From Rhodococcus sp. IITR03 (lineage in GTDB: Bacteria; Actinomycetota; Actinomycetes; Mycobacteriales; Mycobacteriaceae), in NCBI GenBank assembly GCA_001017865.1, contig LATQ01000273.1, positions 1 through 8,549 of the forward strand: DNA of 8,549 nt, read 5' to 3'. How positions within the stretch are numbered: the first letter of the stretch is position 1; each line of letters starts with the position of its first letter. Below, piece after piece: positions 1 through 6,971 of this stretch. A program made the position numbers and the translations under genes. The notes under the pieces were generated by a model that did no database searches, was not told the DNA's origin, and saw nothing but the letters and a program-made list of their open reading frames with translations.

Positions 1-77
1 CGGCGCAGACGAGACGGACGGTGGCGCGAGCGGAACAACGCATCCTGCTCGACCGCGCCCGCCGCGCGCAGGCGTGA
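1..77 (+). CDS. 3' end of an unidentified gene (partial)
   Basis: Read from base 3, the frame is open to a TGA at 75-77 and encodes about 24 residues ending in LLDRARRAQA. The piece is rich in Arg and Ala and looks like a hydrophilic, helical C-terminal tail. Third codon positions are mostly G/C, as in the certain genes here. It stops 13 bases before the stop codon of the convergent small gene at 91-306, a normal arrangement for two convergent genes. The fragment is too short to assign a family. It could also be non-coding sequence that happens to be open. Confidence 0.35.
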   Translation, partial: AQTRRTVARAEQRILLDRARRAQA

Positions 78-90
78 AGATCGGCGCCCT

Positions 91-306
91 CTACCCGGTG
101 GGCACTTCGACAGAGCGTCGATACGTCAGATCCCATGCCTCGGATCCGAGAGCGACCTGTTTCCAACCGTCGTTTTCGATCTGCCGCTGCGGGTCGGCGA
201 GACTCGCGCTCAGTCCCGGAGTCCACTTCTCCCACAAACGCACCCCACCAATGCGAGCTCCGACCTCTTTCCGCTTCACCAGTAGGGTCTCGATGTCGTC
301 GAGCAT
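91..306 (-). CDS. Hypothetical 71-residue protein downstream of terC
   Basis: Function unknown. The frame is open further upstream, but the ATG at 306 is chosen because it is preceded by a strong Shine-Dalgarno sequence (GGGGAGGA, about 7 nt before it); the upstream ATG at 336 has none comparable. The protein starts MLDDIETLL, has a basic stretch (KRKEVGARIGG) and then a Trp-containing region (LWEKW, DGWKQ, EAWDL). There is no signal peptide, membrane segment or cysteine, so it is probably a small soluble cytoplasmic protein. It lies 59 nt downstream of the terC stop codon on the same strand with no obvious terminator between, so it is probably co-transcribed and under the same leader control at the RNA level. 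I do not recognise the family. It is real by RBS, codon use and context, but its role is open. Confidence 0.65.
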   Translation of the reverse strand: MLDDIETLLVKRKEVGARIGGVRLWEKWTPGLSASLADPQRQIENDGWKQVALGSEAWDLTYRRSVEVPTG

Positions 307-365
307 GTGAATGTCCTCCCCGTGCCTCGCTGACATGGTGGCACGCGAATGAATCCTTGTTCCGG

Positions 366-1460
366 TCAGTTGTCGGAGCGGGTCGCCGAAGTCCGAGACT
401 CGGTGTCGTTGTCGTTGTCGGTGTCGGTGTCGTCCGGTCGAGCCGGGAAACGTGTGCGTGTCCGCGTCCATAGGGGTGCTGCGGCAGCGAGTTCCGCCGC
501 AGTGGCGCTGCGGAACGGAGTCTCAGTGACCGGAGGGGCCTGACGTCCCCGGCCGCGGGTGACGTACAGACTCGCAGCAACGGAGACGCCGATGATCGTG
601 GTCACCACGGCCAACGAGATCGTGGTGGGGATGTAGAACACGTCGATCTTCAGTGCCATCTTGATTCCTACCCAGACGAGTACCAGCGCCAGGCCGACCT
701 TCAGGTAGATGAAGCGGTGGATCAGATCGGCGAGAAGGAAGTACATCGCTCGCAGGCCCAGGATGGCGAACGCGTTGGCCGTGAATACCAGGAACGGAAT
801 GTCGGTGACCGCGAAGATCGCCGGAATGGAGTCGACGGCGAAGACGATATCGGTGACCTCTACCAGTACCAGCACCGCCAGCAGGGGAGTGGCCAGCAGT
901 GTGCCACCGATCCGAACGAAGAACTTCTGCTCGTAGAAGGCGTCGGTCATCGGTACGTAGCGGCGGAACAGGCGTAACGTGCGCGAGCGTTCCGGATCGA
1001 GGTGCTCGTCGCGGCGGCGCAGCATCCGACAGCCGGTGACGATCAGGAATGCTGCGAACAGATACAGGATGGCCCCGAAACTGGCGATCAGCACCGACCC
1101 GGCAGCGATGAACAGACCACGGAAGACCAACGCTCCCAGTACCCCGAGGAAAAGCACCCGGTGCTGCAACCGGCGAGGAACCGCGAAGTACGTGAAGATG
1201 ATCGCCCACACGAAAACGTTGTCCACCGCAAGGGACTTCTCGATCAGGTACCCCGCGAAGTACTGCCGGCCGAACTCCGCGCCGGCGTTGAGCCAGATCA
1301 GAACACCGAACCCGATCCCGAAGCCGACCCAGACGGCCGACCAGACCGCCGCCTCGCGTACCCCGATCACATGGGCGCGGCGGTGGGCGAACAGGTCGAT
1401 CGCAAGCATGGCCACGATGAAGCCGAGCACCGCGGCCCACGCCCAGAACGGAACAGTCAT
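366..1460 (-). CDS. TerC/Alx-family integral membrane protein
   Basis: A multi-pass membrane protein of the TerC family, whose members export Mn2+ or supply it to exported enzymes (E. coli Alx, Bacillus YkoY/YceF). The 364-residue protein carries both family signatures: EKSLAVDNVFV at residues 74-84 and EVTDIVFAVDSIPAI at 201-215, with the conserved membrane acidic residues (E74, D80, E201, D204, D210) expected to handle metal. About eight to nine hydrophobic segments run from residue 5 to 300; a basic loop lies near 145-168. The tail after about 302 is hydrophilic and ends in alternating Asp-Thr/Asp-Asn, encoded by a hexamer repeat. The frame opens at GTG 1466, but that codon abuts the GGAGG; ATG 1460 has it 7 nt upstream and is preferred. 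Control is probably by the leader riboswitch. The family is certain; the transported metal is inferred from family and leader. Confidence 0.93.
   Translation of the reverse strand: MTVPFWAWAAVLGFIVAMLAIDLFAHRRAHVIGVREAAVWSAVWVGFGIGFGVLIWLNAGAEFGRQYFAGYLIEKSLAVDNVFVWAIIFTYFAVPRRLQHRVLFLGVLGALVFRGLFIAAGSVLIASFGAILYLFAAFLIVTGCRMLRRRDEHLDPERSRTLRLFRRYVPMTDAFYEQKFFVRIGGTLLATPLLAVLVLVEVTDIVFAVDSIPAIFAVTDIPFLVFTANAFAILGLRAMYFLLADLIHRFIYLKVGLALVLVWVGIKMALKIDVFYIPTTISLAVVTTIIGVSVAASLYVTRGRGRQAPPVTETPFRSATAAELAAAAPLWTRTRTRFPARPDDTDTDNDNDTESRTSATRSDN
402..431. repeat. Hexanucleotide tandem repeat in the terC 3' end
   Basis: Five consecutive copies of a 6-base unit of the form G[G/T]TGTC. On the coding strand they read as alternating Asp-Thr and Asp-Asn codons in the C-terminal tail of the TerC protein (about residues 343-352). 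The unit is a multiple of three, so copy-number change keeps the reading frame. It may be a slippage-prone tract. Confidence 0.7.
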
Positions 1461-1493
1461 CGACACACCTCCGGTTCATGATCAACCGGAGGT
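1461..1493 (-). promoter_or_regulatory. RBS-sequestering hairpin of terC
   Basis: In the mRNA, ACCUCCGGUU (1493-1484) is followed by a 7-nt loop (1483-1477) and its perfect complement AACCGGAGGU (1476-1467). The second arm contains the Shine-Dalgarno GGAGG (1472-1468), 7 nt before the ATG at 1460. The 10-bp stem would hide the ribosome binding site. Its first arm also supplies the closing 3' strand of the upstream riboswitch helix P1, so the two structures exclude each other. The pairing is seen directly; the switching role is inferred. Confidence 0.75.
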
Positions 1494-1583
1494 CTTTCCC
1501 GCCCGCCCGAGGCGGGCCCGTTCGCCGGGACCGGATCACCGGGCCGTCGTGACGACGAGACAGTTGGGGGATACTCCCCTCCA
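1484..1583 (-). promoter_or_regulatory. Probable yybP-ykoY manganese riboswitch in the terC leader
   Basis: yybP-ykoY RNAs bind Mn2+ and commonly precede terC/alx and mntP genes. The leader shows the family's conserved outer elements in order. A P1 5' strand UGGAGG (1583-1578) is followed by GGAGUA (1577-1572) and the P2 5' strand UCCC. After several internal GC-rich hairpins come the P2 3' strand GGGA, then AAGA, then the P1 3' strand CCUCCG (1492-1487). P1 is therefore about 6 bp and P2 about 4 bp. Internal helices include a 7-bp stem with a 3-nt loop at 1517-1501. The length (about 97 nt) fits the family. Because P1 uses the bases that otherwise pair with the RBS, ligand binding would free the RBS: a translational ON switch. 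The match is by eye, not by covariance model. Confidence 0.75.
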
Positions 1584-1723
1584 TTGGAGACCAGTGAAGC
1601 CGATCCGGCGGAGTTCTGCAAGGAATCTCGTCGACTGCGTTCACGGTCGCCCCTGTCGAGACTCCGCAGCTCGGGAGACGGAGGAGGTCTGCCGCCTGAG
1701 CAGGACCGTCATGGCCCAGCCCG

Positions 1724-2299
1724 TCACCGCCGCATGGCAAATGCCATGCCGACGCCGGCGACGAGTCCGATCGTCACTGCGAGAGCAGGGGATTGGTCGG
1801 GATGCCAGAGTGGTGGGGCCACCGCAAAGAAGACAGCGAGACCGACAAGCCAGCTGAGAGCGGTGGCGGGTATCCACCATGTCGCGCCGGAAAGATGATG
1901 GCGCAGTTCGAGCCATTGAGCGAGGCCGATCGATATCAGCAGGACGACAGCACCCGCTCCGAAGAAGAGCACCTGCACGATCAGCGGCCAACTCGTCCAC
2001 CACGCCGCGAGGGTGGAGGGCAACAGCCCGATCGCGTACGCCGACATCGCCGCTGCAGCTGTGAGCACCACCCATCTCCGTTTCGACAAATATGGCAATT
2101 GCCCGTGCAGTACCGTCGCCTGCGAGAGTCCCAGGATCGCTCCTTCCACGGCACCGGCGACCAGGAGCAAGGGAAATGCCGACGCGGAATCCCGCGTGAG
2201 GACACCGATGGCGGCAGGCACAGCGAAACCCACCGCTTCTCCTGCCGTCACCACCGCGATCCACCTCGCCAGCCAGCGTTTCATCGGTTGGTGCTTCAT
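1724..2299 (-). CDS. Unrecognised multi-pass membrane protein with internal repeat
   Basis: A 191-residue, strongly hydrophobic protein with about six predicted membrane segments (near 12-33, 43-60, 75-97, 105-127, 140-160, 171-188). Two halves share a motif: GLSQATVLHGQL with a following RRW..LTA (residues 57-81), and GLAQWLELRHHL with a following WW..ATA (126-147). This suggests an inverted or tandem repeat fold. The start is ATG 2299, which has GGAG 10 nt upstream; the next in-frame ATG (2284) has no RBS. The frame is open up to 2554, but that extension encodes a copy of the P-type ATPase tail and is taken as a remnant, not as this protein's N-terminus. It lies about 140 bp upstream of the terC leader on the same strand. 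I do not recognise a named family and assign no function. Confidence 0.7.
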   Translation of the reverse strand: MKHQPMKRWLARWIAVVTAGEAVGFAVPAAIGVLTRDSASAFPLLLVAGAVEGAILGLSQATVLHGQLPYLSKRRWVVLTAAAAMSAYAIGLLPSTLAAWWTSWPLIVQVLFFGAGAVVLLISIGLAQWLELRHHLSGATWWIPATALSWLVGLAVFFAVAPPLWHPDQSPALAVTIGLVAGVGMAFAMRR

Positions 2300-2344
2300 C
2301 GGCGTTGCGCTCCGTTTCGAGTCCGACGCCCCCATTTGGGGCAG

Positions 2345-2453
2345 CTCGTCGCATCCCCACACGATCACCGCCAGCGGGATCATCAGAGCCAGCAACCACA
2401 GCTCCGGCACCGCGGTACCGAAGACGGACTGCAACGGCGGACGAACCACGTCC
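2345..2453 (-). pseudogene. Remnant of a second P-type ATPase C-terminus
   Basis: This stretch encodes, in one frame, [15 protein letters not shown] followed by [19 protein letters not shown]. That is nearly the same as the last membrane hairpin of the ATPase at 4117-6868. At DNA level bases 2345-2450 match 4150-4255 with 9 differences in 106 positions (about 92% identity). Similarity stops abruptly on both sides. At least four differences change the protein, including Leu to Arg inside a hydrophobic stretch (VVL to VVR), which suggests decay. The frame runs on into the membrane protein gene downstream, so automated calling could report a false chimera of 276 residues. It is most likely the scar of a deleted tandem ATPase gene or of a recombination event. 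Confidence 0.8.
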
Positions 2454-2517
2454 TGCACCGTGTGCGGAGTATGCGTCCCAATATGCACCTGTGCAAGGAC
2501 CTGTTCGACACGAGCGC

Positions 2518-2709
2518 GTGAATGCGGTGGACGACGATTTCCTACCGACGACATCGTTCTTCATGCGTGGCATCCCCGCCCGCCTGTCGGGCAAGGCTCA
2601 ACCCCACCCTCCGGAACTGCGCTTGTTCGTTGACCCGTCGTCGGCCGGCCTGCCCGGATTGCTGGTCCTCGGGCGAATCCCGCGCACCATCGCCGTCGAC
2701 GCGAAGTAA
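2518..2709 (+). CDS. Possible small hypothetical protein
   Basis: An open frame of 63 residues from GTG 2518 to TAA 2707-2709. The product would start MNAVDDDFLPTTSFF and end in LGRIPRTIAVDAK. About 80% of third positions are G/C, similar to the real genes in the window. There is no good ribosome binding site at the usual distance (an AAGGA lies about 20 nt upstream), and I recognise no family. It is either a small real gene, the 3' part of a broken one (the frame is open back to 2305, across the antisense of the ATPase remnant), or chance. Confidence 0.25.
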   Translation: MNAVDDDFLPTTSFFMRGIPARLSGKAQPHPPELRLFVDPSSAGLPGLLVLGRIPRTIAVDAK

Positions 2710-3354
2710 CCACCAAACGGGATCTGTCGCGCGGGGACCGGCGAGGCGATGGTCATGCCCGGCAGTGAAACGGTCGTACCCCGCTACGGACGCGCGGCCG
2801 ATCCGAGTTGTCGCAGCCCGATGAACCCGGTCCTCGGAGCGAGGAGTTGGACGGCGGTGAACGGTCTCCGAGAACCGAGCCGGATCTGCCCGGACATCTC
2901 GAGTCGTGCGGCTGCGGCCCTCGGCGTGCCGCGTGGTCGATCCGGCGACGTGCAGCAGGTGGCAGGAGTGTGGTCATAGCTGGGGCGGACCGCTCAGCGG
3001 TGCCCTCGAGCTCGGACAGAGCGTGTCAGGGTGCGCCGATAGGACGGGCGACGCGAGCAATCGAGAGTGGCCGGGGCATGCGATACCTCCTCCGTATCGA
3101 GTGCCTTCTCCGTATCGAGACTCGATGCGACGATATGGCCGTTGGGGCAAAGTCTTTCACAACCGAACGGTGCCGATGACCGTCGCGCCCCGAAAGGGTG
3201 GTCGTGAACGGACGAGTATGTGGCGGGTGCGGCGAGACTGGTCAGCGCATGAGGCGAATCGTATGTCAGACTCGTGGCCATGAGCCGGGGCCGCATGTGC
3301 GGGTGGGTCCGGGAACAGGACGGTCATCGCCGAGCTTTCGGAGGGATGTATCCG
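2710..3354. other. Gene-poor region upstream of the acetyltransferase
   Basis: No convincing gene in 645 bases. Open frames exist on both strands but they overlap each other, lack good ribosome binding sites, and give Arg/Ser/Pro-rich products with no family resemblance. The best of them is + strand 2749-2979 (76 codons, about 72% G/C at third positions). The right part should hold the promoter of the acetyltransferase; a weak candidate is TGGTCA at 3240-3245 and TATGTC 17 bases later. An 18-base period repeat lies at 3090-3119. The region could be the worn remains of deleted genes, which would fit the nearby ATPase remnant. Confidence 0.5.
3090..3119. repeat. Direct repeat, 12 bp, period 18
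   Basis: CTCCGTATCGAG occurs exactly at 3090-3101 and again at 3108-3119. The 6-base spacer gives an 18-bp period, under two helical turns. It lies about 240 bases upstream of the acetyltransferase start. It could be a pair of binding sites for a regulator or a short accidental duplication. Confidence 0.6.
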
Positions 3355-3918
3355 ATGGGGACCACTACACAGCAGTCGGTCAGGGCCGACCTGGTCATTC
3401 GGCCGTTGGGTCCGCAGGACGAGGGCGCCGTGCGAGCTTTGCACGAGCATCTCACCGAACATGACACCTATATGAGGTTCTTCACGGTGGCCCCGCGTCA
3501 CGTCGACGAACTGGTGGAAATGCTGTGTCGGCAGGACGATAGGCATGTGAGCCTGGGGGCGTTCGACGATGGGACGGTCGTCGGTGTCGCGAACTACACC
3601 GTGCTCGATCCCGATCCTGGCTCCGCCTCCGATGGGGTATCGGCGGAATGCGCGGTCGCTGTCAGTCACCCCATGCAACATCACGGCATCGGAACCGCTC
3701 TGCTGCAACGTCTGGTCGGTATCGCCTGGGCACACGGGATTCGGCACCTGTCTGCATTCGTGCTCTCGGAGAACACCACGATGCTGCAGGTCCTTCGGGA
3801 CATGGGCTGGTCGCGAAACGGCAGCGCGCCGGGACCAATCGTAGAAGTGAAGATCACCCTCGCCGATGCGCGCAGTGACGGAGGCTTCACAGCCTCGGTG
3901 GACCGCTCCGCTCCCTGA
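3355..3918 (+). CDS. GNAT-family N-acetyltransferase, Pat-like
   Basis: A single-domain GNAT enzyme of 187 residues, which would move an acetyl group from acetyl-CoA to a protein lysine or small amine in the cytoplasm. The domain starts at LVIRPLGPQDE (13-23), continues with HLTEHDTYMRFF (32-43), and has the acetyl-CoA loop in VSHPMQHHGIGTALL (103-117), with the classic Q-x-x-G-x-G at 108-113. Glu98, just before the core strand, is a candidate general base. The layout (IRP....DE, then ..Y.RFF) recalls the GNAT domain of the actinobacterial lysine acetyltransferase Pat, but there is no cyclic-nucleotide-binding domain. ATG 3355 is chosen because GGAGG lies 10 nt upstream; ATG 3346 sits right against it. 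The gene converges on the ATPase gene. The substrate is unknown; the family is clear. Confidence 0.88.
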   Translation: MGTTTQQSVRADLVIRPLGPQDEGAVRALHEHLTEHDTYMRFFTVAPRHVDELVEMLCRQDDRHVSLGAFDDGTVVGVANYTVLDPDPGSASDGVSAECAVAVSHPMQHHGIGTALLQRLVGIAWAHGIRHLSAFVLSENTTMLQVLRDMGWSRNGSAPGPIVEVKITLADARSDGGFTASVDRSAP

Positions 3919-4017
3919 ACCGACACCGAGAAGATTCCATCGTTCAGTCCGCGCGGTCCCTCATGCGCGCGTGCGCGAGTGCCCACCGGACGGTGTGCAA
4001 CGAGGCGATGAGGCGCT

Positions 4018-4030
4018 GTGTCCCGGACAC
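4018..4030. other. Short dyad in the convergent intergenic gap
   Basis: GTGTCC-C-GGACAC is a perfect 6-bp dyad in the 198-base gap between the convergent acetyltransferase and ATPase genes. A longer-looped dyad (TGCCGA, 13 bases, TCGGCA) lies further right at about 4075-4099. Either could help end transcription from one or both sides, but neither is followed by a T-run, so the terminator role is weak. Confidence 0.25.
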
Positions 4031-4116
4031 GGTGTTCTCGACTCCGGTCCAACGGTCGCACGTCCCCCAGAATCTGCCGAAGCACAGTGGTCCTCGGCAG
4101 TGGAGTGAACGACCTG

Positions 4117-6868
4117 TCAACGGTGGGTTCGTAACCACCAGCGGAAGGCCTCGTCGCATCCCCACACGATCACCGGCAGGGGGATCAACAGTGCCAGCAA
4201 CCACAGTTGCGGCACCGCGGTACCGAAGACGGATTGCAACGGCGGAAGAACTACGACGGCTGCCGCGAACACGATTTCGAAGGCGATGCCCCACAGCAGC
4301 ATCGGATTGGTGGTCAAGCCGATACGGATGAGGGAGCTGCGGCTGGTACGGGCAGCCATGGCGGTGCCGATCTGACAGGCCACGATACCGAGGAAGGTCA
4401 TCGTTGTTGCCTGCTGCCAGGTGTGGTGCAGTTCACCCGTGCTGGTGTCAGCGCCGAAGGTCCATCCGCCGATGTGCAGGGTGAGCAGGAACAATGCCAT
4501 CACCAGGACGGCGGAGATGCCACCGAGCAGCCCCCAGGCCCGGGCGAGCATGGGGCCGTCGATCACCGGCTGCGACCGGGGCCGAGGGGGGCGTCGCATC
4601 AGGTCCGGTTCGGCGTTCTCCCGACCGAGCGCCAACGCCGGAAGAGTCTCGGTGCCGAGATCGACCGCAAGGATCTGCATGATCGTCAGCGGCAGGGGGA
4701 TCGCGCCGCTGGTGAGGGCATAGGCGAGGAACGGCACGACCTCGGGGGTGGCATGCGCGAAGATGTAGACGATGAACTTGCGGACGTTGTCGTAGACACG
4801 ACGGCCCGCTTCGATGGCCCCGACGATCGAGGCGAAATTGTTGTCGACAAGGACCATCACCGCGGCTTCGCGTGCGACATCGGTGCCCGAGCGTCCCATC
4901 GCCACCCCGATATCGGCCTGCCGCAAGGCCGGCGCATCGTTGGCGCCGTCGCCGGTCATTGCGACGATATGCCCGATTCCTGCAGAGCGTCGGTGATGCG
5001 TAGTTTCGACTCTGGGGAGCTACGGGCGAAGACGATCTCGTCGTCCCCGGCCAGGGTGGCGTCGAGTTCCCGATCGGACATCGCGTCCGCTTCGTCTCCG
5101 CCGATCACCCGCAGACCCCGGTGCCCGATGTGCACGCTCTCGGCGATCCCCCGGGCGGTGAGCGCATGATCGCCGGTGACGACGATCAAGCGGATTCCCG
5201 CCGAATGGCAGCGGTCCACGGCCTCGGGGACCTCGGGGCGGGGCGGATCGATCATCGCGGTGATCCCGAGCAACGTCGAACCCTGCTCTGCCTGATCCCG
5301 GGTCAGATCTGCCGGAACTTCGGACGGTCCGAGAGGGCGTTCGGCGATCGCCAATAGTCGCCGACCTCGTCGCGCCCAATCGGCGATGATCGCCTCGATC
5401 GTAGTGCGATCGGCGTCCGTCAACGGTCTGGTGCCGGTGGCTTCGGCGAGATGGGCGCAGCGGGCGAGGACTTCCTCCGGGGCGCCTTTGGTGTGTACGA
5501 CGACGGTGTGGCCGACACGATCGATCGTCGACATCCGCCGCAGCGCGGGATCGAAGTGGAACTGCGTCAGCCTGCCGTCCTTGTCGCGGCGGGGTTCGAT
5601 GTCGAGACGCGCGGCGGCTTCGAGCAGTGCGAGTTCGGTCGGATCACCGATACCGGTGTCCGTTTCGTGTTCCCCGATGCGCGTGGTGCCCACGGCTGGT
5701 GCCGGTTCCGCGTTACTGCACCACACCGCCGCCTCAGTAACCGCTCCGCGACCGGATCCGGCACGGACAATTCAGGGAGAGAGTCGAAGTCGACGATCCC
5801 CTGACTGGTCCACACCTGCGTTACGGTCATCCGGTTCACGGTCAACGTCCCGGTCTTGTCGGTGCAGATCACACTCGTCGAACCGAGCGTCTCGACCGCC
5901 GAGATCCGCTTGACCAGTGCACCTTGCCGGGCCAACAGGCGCACGCCCACGGCCAGCGCGAGAGTGATCGTCGGAAGTAGTCCTTCGGGGACATTGGCGA
6001 CGATCAATCCGATCGCGAAGGTCACCGAATCACCCAGAGACAGTCCGGCCAGCAGCGTGCCGAGTGGAATGAACGCCGCACCCATCCCGATGGCCACGAC
6101 GGCGATCAGACAGGCGACCCGCTTGACCTGCCTCTCGAGGGGACTTTCCTGATGGCCGCCGCGCTGGGACAACGCGGCGATCCGGCCGAGTTCGGTGTTC
6201 ATACCGGTGGCGAACACCACCGCCGTCGCCTCCCCGGTGACGCACGTCGTGCCGCTGAACACCAGATCACGGGCGTGGATCAATGGGACATGACTGTCGG
6301 CGCTGTCCGCGCTCACCCGCACCGGCGCCGATTCCCCCGTCAGTGTCGAGGCGTCGATTTCGGCGACGCCGTCGAGCAGACGTGCATCGGCGGAGACCCG
6401 GTTTCCCTCGGAGACCACGATGACATCACCGGGTACCAGCTCCCGCGCGTCGATCTCCGTTTCGATGTCGTCGCGCAGAACCCGGGCACGCTGGGGCAGA
6501 TAGGCGGCGAGCGCCTCGACGGCCTGATCGGCGTGGCGTTCCTGCACGAACGCGAACGCGGCGTTGAGGGCGATCACCACCAGGATCGCCGCCCCCAAGG
6601 GAGCCGATCCGGACACCGCCGCGAGCACCGCCGCGATCCACAGCAGCAAGGCGAGCGGATGGACGAGTTGCCGGCCCAGTGCCCGCCACCAGCCTTCGCG
6701 GCGGCGGCGAACCAGCTCATTGAAGCCGGACACGCCCAGGCGCCGTTGCGCTTCGCGAGTGGACAAGCCGGTCCGGGACGAGCGGAGATCCCGCAGTAGG
6801 CGATCGAGAGATTCGAGGGGATCGACGGGCACATCGTGTCCGGCTGTGTCGGTCGTCGGGTCGCTCAT
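4117..6868 (-). pseudogene. P-type cation-transporting ATPase, subfamily II (IIC-like), two frameshifts
   Basis: An ATP-driven cation pump of the plasma membrane, split over three frames: 6868 to about 5732, about 5731 to 4972, and about 4973 to 4117. Repaired it would be about 918 residues, normal for the family. Visible parts in order: cation_ATPase_N-like start, M1/M2 (about 68-107), actuator with TGES (177-180), M3/M4 with [11 protein letters not shown] (290-300), phosphorylation site DKTGTLT (Asp337), then in frame two GDPTE, nucleotide-binding KGAPEEVL, DPPRPEVPEAV and TGDH, and in frame three TGDGANDAP and six further membrane segments. M4 PEGLL, M5 ATPEVVPFL and M6 [13 protein letters not shown] resemble Na,K-ATPase more than SERCA. 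Start ATG 6868 follows AGGGA by 8 nt. Both breaks look like loss of one base in a G/C run (near 5728-5733 and 4971-4974), so sequence error is a real alternative to gene death. The ion is not known. Confidence 0.88.
4150..4255. repeat. Copy of the 106-bp repeat inside the ATPase 3' end
   Basis: This is the intact partner of the remnant at 2345-2450, in the same orientation and 1805 bases away. It encodes the last membrane hairpin of the ATPase, near [15 protein letters not shown]. Direct repeats of this length could recombine and delete the acetyltransferase and its upstream region. Confidence 0.85.
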
Positions 6869-6947
6869 CGGCTTCATCCCTGCAGGACCGCTCCTATCGC
6901 GTGGGCGTGGACAGATCTGCACCTTCCCGATCTCGTTACAGGGCCTT

Positions 6948-6963
6948 GGAGGAAGTGTCCTCC
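6948..6963. promoter_or_regulatory. Short inverted repeat upstream of the ATPase
   Basis: GGAGGA (6948-6953), 4 bases, TCCTCC (6958-6963): a perfect 6-bp dyad about 80-95 bases upstream of the ATPase start. It could form a leader hairpin or be a regulator site. Purine-rich arms of this kind also arise by chance in GC-rich DNA. Confidence 0.35.
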
Positions 6964-6971
6964 TGCTCCTG

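Noticed and set aside
1501..1517. GC-rich hairpin (GCCCGCC, 3 bases, GGCGGGC) as a terminator before terC
   Set aside because: No U-run follows it on the - strand; it fits better as an internal riboswitch helix.
523..1740. Long - strand open frame (405 codons) across the terC region
   Set aside because: It is a shadow of terC in another frame: Arg/Pro/Gly-rich, no family features, and it overlaps the clear TerC gene.
2300..2554. N-terminal extension of the membrane protein to ATG 2554
   Set aside because: It consists of the ATPase-tail remnant plus unrelated sequence; ATG 2299 has a ribosome binding site and begins the coherent membrane protein.
3143..3170. Possible DosR-type dormancy box (TTGGGGCAAAGTCTTTC)
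   Set aside because: It matches only part of the known palindrome, with wrong spacing in the centre, and lies about 190 bases from the acetyltransferase start.
3157..3747. - strand open frame of 196 codons opposite the acetyltransferase
   Set aside because: It is the antisense shadow of the GNAT gene; no motif and no good start site.
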